Under the pieces are notes generated by a model that had not been told where the DNA came from, searched no databases, and was given only the letters and a program-made list of their open reading frames with translations. DNA of 64,000 nucleotides from Achromobacter kerstersii (GTDB taxonomy: Bacteria; Pseudomonadota; Gammaproteobacteria; Burkholderiales; Burkholderiaceae_B), in the NCBI RefSeq assembly GCF_902859595.1, contig NZ_CADIJQ010000001.1, positions 1,674,001-1,738,000 of the forward strand, written 5' to 3'. A program made the position numbers and the translations under genes. Below, piece after piece: positions 16,166 to 23,916 of this stretch (position 1 is the stretch's first letter; every line of letters starts with the position of its first letter).

Positions 16166-17119
16166 ATGCGGTTGAATCGTCTGCAAGCCTTGCGCGCCGT
16201 GCTTGAAACCGGCAGCGTCACCGAAGCCTCCCGGCGTATCCACCGGACGCAGCCACAGATCAGCCGGCTGATCTCGGCGCTGGAAGAGGAAGTGGGCTTT
16301 TCGCTGTTTCTGCGACAGGGGCGCGGACTGATACCGACTCAGGAATGCCTGCGCTTTTACGAAGGTACACGGCACATCCTGGCGGGCTTTGAAGAGGTAT
16401 CGCGCATTGCGGATTCGATCCGCAATAAACAGGATGCCTGGCTGCGCATCCTGACTCAGCCGTACTTTGCCTACAGCGTCACCCCGGGCGCCATCGCGGA
16501 ATTCTCGCGCAGCCACCCGAATATCCGGGTGTCGCTAGAGGTCCGGTCACGCGTGGACGTGGGGCTCTGGATGTCGGGCCAGCAGTTCGACCTGGGCTTG
16601 GCGGCGCTGCCCATCGATTTTCCAGGCATCCGATCCCGCACCTTTGCCAATGTGCGGCTGGTCATCGCCATGCCGGAAGGCCACCGCCTGGCCGCCAAGA
16701 CCATCCTGACCCCAGACGACATCAAAGACGAGCCGTTCATTGCACTGCGCCCTTTCACCCTGCTGCGCCAGCGTATCGACGACCTGATGGAAAAGCAGCG
16801 CTTGCCATTGCGGTTGATCATGGAAACATCGTCAGGGCAGTCGGCGTGCCAGTTGGCTGCGCTGGGCGTCGGCATCGCGCTGGCCGATCCGATTCTGGCG
16901 GCCAACGTGCCGGGCATTGTGCTTCGCGACTTTGAACCGCAACTCAGCATCCCTTACGGCTTCCTTTTACCGGCCAGTTACGCACCGTCGGAACAGGCTC
17001 GTGAATTCGCCCAACTGTTTGTGCGTATCGTCAAGGAAACCGCGCCAGACCGGGTGGAGCTTGTTTCGGGGGCAACAGGCGATGATGAAGGGCTGCTCGC
17101 GGATTCATTCAACGGCTGA
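16166..17119 (+). CDS. LysR-family transcriptional regulator
   Basis: 317 residues from ATG 16166. The N-terminal winged helix reads RLNRLQALRAVLETGSVTEA (residues 2-21), with HRTQPQISRLISALE as the recognition helix. An effector-binding domain follows (residues ~90-295). The longer frame from 16088 adds 26 residues that do not belong to the HTH domain. It is divergent from the aminotransferase/peptide-ABC operon, the classical arrangement for a LysR protein controlling the adjacent operon and itself from the 190-bp shared region. The last codons (DSFNG) lie within a short duplicated sequence. Confidence 0.92.
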   Translation: MRLNRLQALRAVLETGSVTEASRRIHRTQPQISRLISALEEEVGFSLFLRQGRGLIPTQECLRFYEGTRHILAGFEEVSRIADSIRNKQDAWLRILTQPYFAYSVTPGAIAEFSRSHPNIRVSLEVRSRVDVGLWMSGQQFDLGLAALPIDFPGIRSRTFANVRLVIAMPEGHRLAAKTILTPDDIKDEPFIALRPFTLLRQRIDDLMEKQRLPLRLIMETSSGQSACQLAALGVGIALADPILAANVPGIVLRDFEPQLSIPYGFLLPASYAPSEQAREFAQLFVRIVKETAPDRVELVSGATGDDEGLLADSFNG

Positions 17120-17197
17120 ATATCCAAGATTCATTCAATGGCTTGACCGGGTTGGCGCTTATCTCGCCGCGCTTATCTCGCCTAGCGCTTATCTCCC
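17102..17197. repeat. Short direct repeats between the LysR gene and comEC
   Basis: GATTCATTCAACGGCT at 17102-17117 recurs as GATTCATTCAATGGCT at 17128-17143, so the end of the LysR gene is duplicated just past its stop. GCGCTTATCTCGCC then occurs at 17155-17168 and 17169-17182, with a third partial copy at 17185-17197 that reaches into the comEC 3' end. Confidence 0.85.
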
Positions 17198-19603
17198 ATG
17201 CCAGTACCGCCGCGCGCGATCCCGTTGCGACCACACGCCCAGCGCGCGCTCGGTCGACTCCGCCATCACCGCCCCGTCACGATCACTGCGCCAGAACGCC
17301 GCCCCCGCCCGCAACCAACGCCGTTCCACTGCCGGGGCGGGATGACGAAAGCGGTTCAAGTGGCCGGCCTGCGCAATCGCATGGCTGGCCTTTACCGCCA
17401 TCACCCAATCACGGCCAGATGACGACGCCGAGCCATGGTGCGGGGCCAGGACGACGTCGGTAGGCGGTACGCCGCGGGCGACCAGTTGCCGCTCTTGCGC
17501 CACGCCAATGTCACCCGTCAACAGTAGCGAGTGGCTGGCGCCCTGCACGCGCAGCACGCAGCTATCGGCATTGCGGTCTGCCGGTGCGCCACTGCCGCCA
17601 TCGGCCGGATGCAGAAATGTGAACCGCACGCCGTCGACTTCCCAAGCGTCATCGCGACGGCAGCGCAGCATGCGATCGGGCAACGTGGCTTGCGTGCCGG
17701 GCGAGGCCTTACCTGGCTCCGGCCACACGCTGGCGTCCCGCCGCACAAACGCCGCCACATCAAACGAGGCGTAGCTGCGCTGCACCGGCACTGCCGCCAG
17801 CACCGCACGCGCGCCGCCCACGTGGTCCTGGTCAGCGTGTGACAACACCAGCACGTCCAGCGCCCCAATGCCGCGTGCTTGCAGGAACGGCGCGACAACG
17901 CGCTCGCCTGCGTCGCTGCCGCCGTAATGCCGTGGCCCAGCATCAAACAGCAAGGTCTGGCTGGCGGTCTCAACCAGAATCGCGCTGCCCTGCCCCACAT
18001 CCAACGCGCTCATCCGCCAATGGCCGGGTTCAGGACGGTCGGGCCGCCAGCACAACAAGGGCAGCATGCACACCCAGCCCAGGTGCCGCGCCGGCCAGCC
18101 CCGCACTTGCAAGGCCCAGACCATGCCCGCCACCGCCCACAGCAGCCACGGCCAGGGCGCCGCCGCGACGGACACGCTTGCCCACTGCGCGTTGCCCACC
18201 CACGCGACCGGCACCATTGTGTAATCAAACGCCGCCAGCCCAATTTGCCCCACCCAGCCCGCAACGGCTTGTGCGCCCGGCACCACGGATAACGCCGCGC
18301 ACAACAAGGCCAGCGGCGTCACGATGAACGTCACGGACGGAATCGCCACCGCGTTCGCCAGCGGCGACCCAACCGACACCTGATGCACCAGAAACGCCAG
18401 CAATGGCGTCAGCCCCAACGTGACGATCAACTGCAAACGCGTGGCCTGTTCCAAGCGGCTGGCCCAGCGCTTGTGCCAAGGGGCCTCGGCATCGAATGGC
18501 ATGTCGGCAATGCGCAGCAGAATCGCTACCGCCCCGAACGACAGCCAGAACCCCGGCGACATCGGCGCCCAGGGGTCCAGCGCCACCACCGCCGCCCCCG
18601 CACCCGCCAGCACCCTGCCCGCCGTCAACGGCAAGCGCGATAGCGCCGCCGCCAACACCACCGACAACATGAAAAACGTACGCCGCGCCGGCACGCCCCA
18701 CCCCGCCAGCAGGCAATACAGCAAGGCCACCACGGCCGCCGCCGCGCCGCCCGCAATGCGCGACGGCGCAAACTCCGCCAACCCCGCGCCCCGCCATCGC
18801 GCCCGCCGCCACAACGCCGCCACCAGCACGCCCGCGATACCCGCGATGGACGTCACGTGCATACCACTGATCGAGACCAAATGCGTAATGCCGCTGCGGT
18901 TGAAGATGCGCCAGTCATCGCGCGCCACCCCTGCCTGATCCCCGATCGCCAACGCAATCAACACCGGCGCATAGCGGTGTTCTCCCAAGGCCTTACGCAA
19001 ACCCGCCCGCACATGATGCCGCGCGCGTTCGATGGCGATGCCCGCCGACGCCCAGGGCTGATCATCCAACAAGCGCGGTTGCCCCCGCACGGTGCCCACC
19101 GCACGCAGCCCACGCGCAAACATTCGCGCTTCGGCGTCGGGCCCTGCCGGGTTCAGCACACCATGCGGCCGCCGCAACACCAAGGCCATGCGCCAGACCT
19201 GACCCGGAACCAAAGCCGGCATGGCGGACGATGCGCCCGGCGGCGTCTGCCATGTGACTTGCACGCGCGAAGGAATGCCCGCGCGCGGCGGCTCCGCAAG
19301 TTCGCCGACGAAACGCTGATGCCGGTCATCACCATCCGGCAGCTCCGCCACGCGCAGAATCAAGCGGGACACCTGGTCTTGATGCAAGTCTGACAACGCG
19401 TCATTCAGGCGAACATGAGCCTGAACACTGGCGTTGAGCGTGCTGCTGCTAAGACCCAGCAACAAAGAACAAAAGACGCGAACGGTGTCACCCCGGCAGC
19501 GGACCCAAACCACGCACGCAACAGCACCTGAGCCGGTAATTAACAGCAAAGAAAAAAACCCAGGCAACGTCGGCAAGCACTGCACACCCGCCGCGCCCGC
19601 CAC
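17189..19603 (-). CDS. comEC: DNA internalisation/competence protein ComEC/Rec2
   Basis: 804 residues, normal family length. After N-terminal hydrophobic segments comes a soluble region (~residues 60-200), then the Competence domain with HLVSISGMHVT and many membrane helices (~residues 230-530). The C-terminal metallo-beta-lactamase-like domain has VGQGSAILVE, SHADQDHVGG (metal-binding) and APHHGS. ComEC forms the inner-membrane channel for single-stranded DNA during natural transformation, and the C-terminal domain is thought to degrade or process the other strand. All MBL motifs look intact. Its stop lies inside a short tandem repeat. No other competence gene is nearby; this is usual because comEC is often isolated. 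Confidence 0.93.
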   Translation of the reverse strand: MAGAAGVQCLPTLPGFFSLLLITGSGAVACVVWVRCRGDTVRVFCSLLLGLSSSTLNASVQAHVRLNDALSDLHQDQVSRLILRVAELPDGDDRHQRFVGELAEPPRAGIPSRVQVTWQTPPGASSAMPALVPGQVWRMALVLRRPHGVLNPAGPDAEARMFARGLRAVGTVRGQPRLLDDQPWASAGIAIERARHHVRAGLRKALGEHRYAPVLIALAIGDQAGVARDDWRIFNRSGITHLVSISGMHVTSIAGIAGVLVAALWRRARWRGAGLAEFAPSRIAGGAAAAVVALLYCLLAGWGVPARRTFFMLSVVLAAALSRLPLTAGRVLAGAGAAVVALDPWAPMSPGFWLSFGAVAILLRIADMPFDAEAPWHKRWASRLEQATRLQLIVTLGLTPLLAFLVHQVSVGSPLANAVAIPSVTFIVTPLALLCAALSVVPGAQAVAGWVGQIGLAAFDYTMVPVAWVGNAQWASVSVAAAPWPWLLWAVAGMVWALQVRGWPARHLGWVCMLPLLCWRPDRPEPGHWRMSALDVGQGSAILVETASQTLLFDAGPRHYGGSDAGERVVAPFLQARGIGALDVLVLSHADQDHVGGARAVLAAVPVQRSYASFDVAAFVRRDASVWPEPGKASPGTQATLPDRMLRCRRDDAWEVDGVRFTFLHPADGGSGAPADRNADSCVLRVQGASHSLLLTGDIGVAQERQLVARGVPPTDVVLAPHHGSASSSGRDWVMAVKASHAIAQAGHLNRFRHPAPAVERRWLRAGAAFWRSDRDGAVMAESTERALGVWSQRDRARRYWHGR

Positions 19604-19922
19604 TAGCCCTAAGCAAAATGAACGGCCGGTGATGTCCTTCTCCTAAAGCCAGGAGCGTAGGACGAGGACAGGGCGAGCGGGTCATCCAGTGAATGGAATT
19701 GTCCACCTCGGCAAGCCGCAAGCGTCTCAATACGTCGTGCGGTGGGCTACCCAATTCAGCTTTCAAGGTACATACCAAAAACTGCGTATGTACGGGGCGA
19801 GCAAAGTCACCTCATCATCCTCTCCGCTGGCATTGCGGCGCCCCGCGTTGAAGTTCCAATGGCGCGCACAGGACGCAAAGCCCGCGCCTGATCCTTAGTA
19901 CTTACACGAGGAGACCGACACG
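19604..19922. other. Intergenic region, 319 bp
   Basis: I see no convincing gene here. It holds the upstream regions of comEC (minus) and of the 169-residue gene (plus). TACATAC at 19769-19775 and GTATGTA at 19786-19792 are perfect inverted repeats 10 bp apart, a possible regulator site. ACGAGGAGA just before 19923 is a good ribosome-binding site. A 69-codon frame at 19689-19898 has no supporting features. Confidence 0.6.
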
Positions 19923-20432
19923 ATGGCCAGCATCAAATTCATTCCCAGCGCAGACGCGTCCGTCGTCAGCGAGCACTCCCGTTCAATCCTGAGTTCAATC
20001 CTGGATTCCGCCGGGCTGCCATCCTGCGTCATCACCAGCACCGTGCGCACGCCTGCTAGCCAAGCCCGCGCCATGTTCGTGAACATCGAGGCCGCAAGCA
20101 TTCAGAAGCAGCTCGACCTGTACGGCCCCGCCGGGCAGACCGTCATTCGCGAATACCAGCGCCTGAAACCGTTGGGCCATGGCAAACAAGTGATACTCGG
20201 CGCGATGGAGGCGAAAATTCTTGAGCTCGGGCCGGGCAAGGTCAGCCGCCATTGTGCGGACCCGTCTACGCTGAACGTCATTGATATTGCGCCGTCGTCC
20301 ATTGCAAACCGAACGCGATTTCTCGAGGCGCTTGAAAATGCAAAGGCCGCGGGTGACATCACAAAGTTCTATTCTCCTGCCAATGGCGACCCGGCGTTTC
20401 ACGTCGAAATACCCCAGACGCCGCAGGCATAG
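19923..20432 (+). CDS. Probable M15-fold (DD-peptidase-like) metal peptidase
   Basis: 169 residues, preceded by GAGGAGA. The pattern resembles phage-type D-Ala-D-Ala carboxypeptidases/endopeptidases: STVRTPASQA (Arg42), SRH with His110, NVIDIAP with Asp121, and FHVEI with His160 and Glu162. These could be the His-Asp-His zinc ligands and catalytic acid. The stretch between His110 and Asp121 is a few residues longer than in standard M15 enzymes, so the assignment is tentative. No signal peptide or membrane segment is visible. It could act on peptidoglycan if released by a phage-like or contact-dependent route, but no lysis, T6SS or immunity gene is adjacent. It is convergent with the PhoD-like gene. 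Confidence 0.6.
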   Translation: MASIKFIPSADASVVSEHSRSILSSILDSAGLPSCVITSTVRTPASQARAMFVNIEAASIQKQLDLYGPAGQTVIREYQRLKPLGHGKQVILGAMEAKILELGPGKVSRHCADPSTLNVIDIAPSSIANRTRFLEALENAKAAGDITKFYSPANGDPAFHVEIPQTPQA

Positions 20433-20471
20433 TCAGCGCGACACCCACGTCAGAGTCACCGCACACCCGCC

Positions 20472-21446
20472 TTAAACCGGAAGCCAGGTCTTGCGGCTCA
20501 ACGTGCGTGAATGCAGCGGTTCAAGCTGATTTTCCGCGAAGAAAGAAAACGACACGTGCTTGTTATCGATGTCGACAAGGCCGTAGTTTCTGCACGTTTG
20601 GCCTACCGTCACGGCGTCCTTCACCGCCACGCCCGACGACGTTGCCTCATGCAGGGGCCACCCGCCCGTGAAAAAGGCATCCGACTCATTGCGATGGATA
20701 TCGCCGCTGAGCACCAGGGTTTTGCTCACGGCGGCCCTGCCGAGCAGCCAGCTCCAGTCTGCCGCGTACCCGATTTTGTAGTCGGCACAGACCGAGCCGC
20801 TTGCAAAGAGATGGACCGCATTTGGCTCCGCATCCATCGCCGCATCGAACGCAGCGCGTTGTGGGGCGCCCAACAAGGTGCATATTTTCTTCGGCACGAG
20901 CCACGTGCCGGTGCGCCAGGTGCGAACATCCGCAAGATGCAGCATCACGTCATCCGATAGCCAGACGCTGGGCGTTTCCAGAACCGGCTGATTGACGTTC
21001 CAAAGCTCGGGCGCGGCATAGGACTCAGGAAACGAACCGGCGGCCAACCCAAGCCCTAGCGTCCGTCGATACGCCTCATGCAAAGCGGTGCTCATGCGGA
21101 TCTTTGGCGCATGCTGGGGGTTCGCCGCGGCGACCGCTCCCAAGGCGTCATTCCAAAGAAAGTCATGGTCGTCCCACGTAGCCCAGACCGACCCTTTCGG
21201 CAAAGATTTCACCAGCGCTGAAAACTGGGGTTGGCTAAGCAATTCCCGGTATCGGCCAAAGGCATGTTTGGCAAAGTCGTTTTCGCTCATGTCTTTGGGA
21301 TGCCCTGCCTGCTCGACGTGGATGTCCAGGTACATACTGTCGCCCAGCAGAATCAAATGATCGGGTGCGTGCGCACCAATCCATTCCCAGACGGGTTGAT
21401 CGCTGAACACATTGGTGGCGATACAGGATGCAAACGCGATGCGCAT
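20472..21446 (-). CDS. PhoD-like metallophosphatase
   Basis: 324 residues. Metallophosphoesterase signatures are visible in order: FASCIA at the N-terminus, ILLGDSMYLD, ATWDDHDFLWND and LVLSGDIHRNE. These resemble alkaline phosphatase D-type enzymes (DDHD and GDxH motifs), which hydrolyse phosphodi- or monoesters with Fe/Ca or similar metals. Unlike secreted PhoD proteins, it starts directly with the catalytic fold and shows no signal peptide, so a cytoplasmic location is more likely. Substrate unknown. It runs convergent with the M15-like gene, with 39 bp between stops. Confidence 0.82.
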   Translation of the reverse strand: MRIAFASCIATNVFSDQPVWEWIGAHAPDHLILLGDSMYLDIHVEQAGHPKDMSENDFAKHAFGRYRELLSQPQFSALVKSLPKGSVWATWDDHDFLWNDALGAVAAANPQHAPKIRMSTALHEAYRRTLGLGLAAGSFPESYAAPELWNVNQPVLETPSVWLSDDVMLHLADVRTWRTGTWLVPKKICTLLGAPQRAAFDAAMDAEPNAVHLFASGSVCADYKIGYAADWSWLLGRAAVSKTLVLSGDIHRNESDAFFTGGWPLHEATSSGVAVKDAVTVGQTCRNYGLVDIDNKHVSFSFFAENQLEPLHSRTLSRKTWLPV

Positions 21447-21609
21447 AACAGGTCCTTAAGGTGGCTGGTGCAAGGGCGGCCATGATCTTGCCCATACGGC
21501 CCTTGAAAGGCCCATACCCCATCTGGGGTATGGATGATTCGCGCACGGTGTCTACCTGCCAAGCTAGACTGAAACTTCCGGGGACACCCAACACCTCAAT
21601 GGAGTTTTC

Positions 21610-22068
21610 ATGAAAAAGTCCATCTTCCCCTGTGCCGTTTCCTTACTTCCTTCCTTGCTGCTTTACGGTGTTATTGCCACGGCGCAGACCGTGACGCCGA
21701 TGAAAGGCCAATCGCCCGAAATGACTCAACAAGACGTGGCGGCATGCCAATCGCAGTCGGGCGTCACCAGCACCCCCAGCGAGCCCCAATCCGGCGGACG
21801 CGCCCGGGGCGCCGCGACGGGCGCGGTGGCCGGCGCGGCCGTCGCCGGCGCGCGCACCAATCAACACGACGAGATCTCTGACCGCGTCGACGATGACCGC
21901 AAGCAGGACTACCGGCAAGACAAGGCGAAAAATGCCGCCGTGGCGGGCGCTGTGGTAGGCGGCTCCCGGCAGCGCCAGGATCGGCGCGAAGACGCAAAGA
22001 CGAATGCCAACGCGTCGTCGGCTTACACCAGCTGCATGCAACAACGTGGCTACCAGGTCACTCAGTGA
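21610..22068 (+). CDS. Secreted glycine-zipper protein of unknown function
   Basis: 152 residues. A signal peptide ends around IATAQT. Two Gly/Ala-rich stretches, GAATGAVAGAAVAGA and AAVAGAVVGG, look like glycine-zipper segments that associate with or cross membranes, separated by a highly charged Asp/Arg/Lys region. The Cys pair (CQSQSG and SCMQQRG) could form a disulfide. Small envelope proteins of this type are common in Burkholderiales; I do not know a specific role. TGGAG precedes the start by a suitable distance. Confidence 0.7.
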   Translation: MKKSIFPCAVSLLPSLLLYGVIATAQTVTPMKGQSPEMTQQDVAACQSQSGVTSTPSEPQSGGRARGAATGAVAGAAVAGARTNQHDEISDRVDDDRKQDYRQDKAKNAAVAGAVVGGSRQRQDRREDAKTNANASSAYTSCMQQRGYQVTQ

Positions 22069-22247
22069 GTCACGGTAAATGACAGGCGGCGCCCACACAT
22101 AGACCGTAGCGCCGCATCCCGGGCGAAAGCCGCCATCTTGGGGCCACGCTCCCTCATCACCCACGGCGAAAGCCGTTCCTGGATAGGAATGGCCCTGTAT
22201 CCAGAAAGCGATACCATCTTGAACACCGCAAGGAGCCGGAGCACGAG

Positions 22248-22835
22248 ATGGGAACAAGCAAGACGCGCCAACTGGGCGTGTTCATGACCGCTATTGACGA
22301 AGCCGCGTTCTTCCGTGCGCTTCAAGCGCGGTTTCCAGCCATACGCTGCATTGATGTTTCGCAACAGACGCACTCGGCAACACCCCGCTATCAGACGGAT
22401 ATTGCCGAGTGCGCGGGCCGCCTCGTCACGTTCGTCGATTCGAATCTGATTTCAGAACCCACCTTCCACGCAAGATACGTGGTGCGCCACCCTGGCGGCG
22501 AGCAGTGGATATACGCCATGGTGGGCAGCGGGCTGATCAGTCTGCTGCGCGGCGTACGGGCAAACTATGCGCCGGATTGCCTGTTGAATGGTGAGCTCCG
22601 CGCTTCCATCCCGACTGCCGACACCGCTTCCGCTGCGTTTGCGGACCTGGCTTTCGACACGGCGGCGCAGGCGCGCAAGGTGTATGCCGTGGACCGTGCC
22701 AGCGGCGAAACCGCACGCCGGGCCGAACGCAAGCTGATCGCGTGGCCGGATGCCGCCGCACGCTTCGATGGCATCGATGGCCGCTATCTGACGAACCACA
22801 CCGAAGCGTGGTTTGTGGCGCGTGCGGCAAACTAG
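22248..22835 (+). CDS. Hypothetical protein, 195 residues
   Basis: I do not recognise this protein. The start at 22248 follows CAAGGAGCCGGAG at a reasonable distance; ATG 22284 (MTAIDEAAFF) is an alternative. The sequence is soluble, has no signal peptide or membrane segment, and looks like one compact alpha/beta domain with a conserved-looking LVTFVDSNLISEPTFHARYV region. Codon use matches its neighbours, so it is probably a real gene. It stands alone, between the glycine-zipper gene and thiM, on the same strand as both. Confidence 0.6.
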   Translation: MGTSKTRQLGVFMTAIDEAAFFRALQARFPAIRCIDVSQQTHSATPRYQTDIAECAGRLVTFVDSNLISEPTFHARYVVRHPGGEQWIYAMVGSGLISLLRGVRANYAPDCLLNGELRASIPTADTASAAFADLAFDTAAQARKVYAVDRASGETARRAERKLIAWPDAAARFDGIDGRYLTNHTEAWFVARAAN

Positions 22836-22936
22836 AGCACCGCGCGTGTGCCCCCTTCGTTTGACAAGCTCCGGCGCGCGCCAGAACATACACCAATCCT
22901 CCGGCGCGCGACGCCAAGACGCCTACATTCCAACGC

Positions 22937-23758
22937 ATGACTGACGCTTCCACCGAACTCGCCCCCCTCGCCCAAGCCTCGCAAGACCTCTACGCCACCG
23001 TGCGCCGTGATGCGCCGCTGGTGCAGTGCCTGACGAATTTTGTGTCCATGAACATTGCCGCCAATGTGCTGCTGGCCATGGGTGCATCCCCCGCCATGGT
23101 GCATGCCACGGACGAAGCGCCGGAGTTCGCGCGCCTGGCCGGTGCGGTCGTGATCAACATCGGCACGTTGTCCGCTCCCTGGCTGGAAAGCATGTTGCTT
23201 ACCGCCGCATCGGCCAACCAGGCCGGCATCCCCTGGGTGCTCGACCCGGTGGCTCATCACGCCACGGCCTTTCGCCGCAGCGCCGTGCAGCAGTTGCTGG
23301 CGCTGCGCCCCGCCATCATCCGTGGCAACGCCTCGGAAATCATCGCGCTGGCCGGCGGCCAAAGCAGTGGCCGCGGCGTGGATGCGCGCGACGCGGTGGC
23401 GCAAGCGGAACAATCGGCCGACATCATTGCACGCGCTCATGGCACAGTCGTGGCCGTGACGGGTGAAACGGATTACGTCACCGACGGCACGCGTGGTGTG
23501 CACATCACAGGCGGGTCGGCGCTGATGCCGTGCGTGACCGCCACCGGCTGCGCGCTGACCGCATTGGTTGGCGCGTTTGCGGCGGTGGCGAAGGATGACC
23601 CGTTCACCGCCGCTGTCGCCGCCCTGTCCTGCTTTGCGATTGCAGGCGAGCGCGCCGGCATGCTGGCCCAAGGCCCGGGATCATTCGCATGGCGATTCCT
23701 GGATGCGCTGGCGGCGCTGGAAGAGGAAAGCCTGACGCGGGAATCGCCACTGCGCTAA
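22937..23758 (+). CDS. thiM: Hydroxyethylthiazole kinase
   Basis: 273 residues. It phosphorylates the thiazole alcohol in thiamine salvage so that it can be joined to HMP pyrophosphate. The ribokinase-like ThiM pattern is clear: PLVQCLTNFVSMNIAANVLLAMGASP (abbreviated: LTNFVSMNIAANVLL), the middle motif WVLDPVAHHAT, RGNASEI and the C-terminal TATGCALTA with the conserved Cys205. No other thi gene is adjacent and I see no TPP riboswitch in the 101 bp upstream. It probably serves salvage, with other thiamine genes elsewhere. Confidence 0.95.
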   Translation: MTDASTELAPLAQASQDLYATVRRDAPLVQCLTNFVSMNIAANVLLAMGASPAMVHATDEAPEFARLAGAVVINIGTLSAPWLESMLLTAASANQAGIPWVLDPVAHHATAFRRSAVQQLLALRPAIIRGNASEIIALAGGQSSGRGVDARDAVAQAEQSADIIARAHGTVVAVTGETDYVTDGTRGVHITGGSALMPCVTATGCALTALVGAFAAVAKDDPFTAAVAALSCFAIAGERAGMLAQGPGSFAWRFLDALAALEEESLTRESPLR

Positions 23759-23916
23759 GGCATCGACGCGTCGATTCAGGAATGCGACGATGCGCTGATG
23801 CACCGCGCTGCGCTAAGGCATGGATCGCGGCAGCGGCTCCGCACTGCGGCCGTGTCACGCCCAGGTCACACACTGTCCCCAAAATCGATTTCCTTCATGA
23901 CACGGAAGGAAAGACA

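Noticed and set aside
19689-19898. 69-codon plus-strand frame upstream of the M15-like gene
   Set aside because: No ribosome-binding site, domain or good codon pattern, and it covers the inverted repeat and likely promoter region.
22836-22936. TPP riboswitch upstream of thiM
   Set aside because: I could not find the conserved thi-box stretches in this 101-bp gap.
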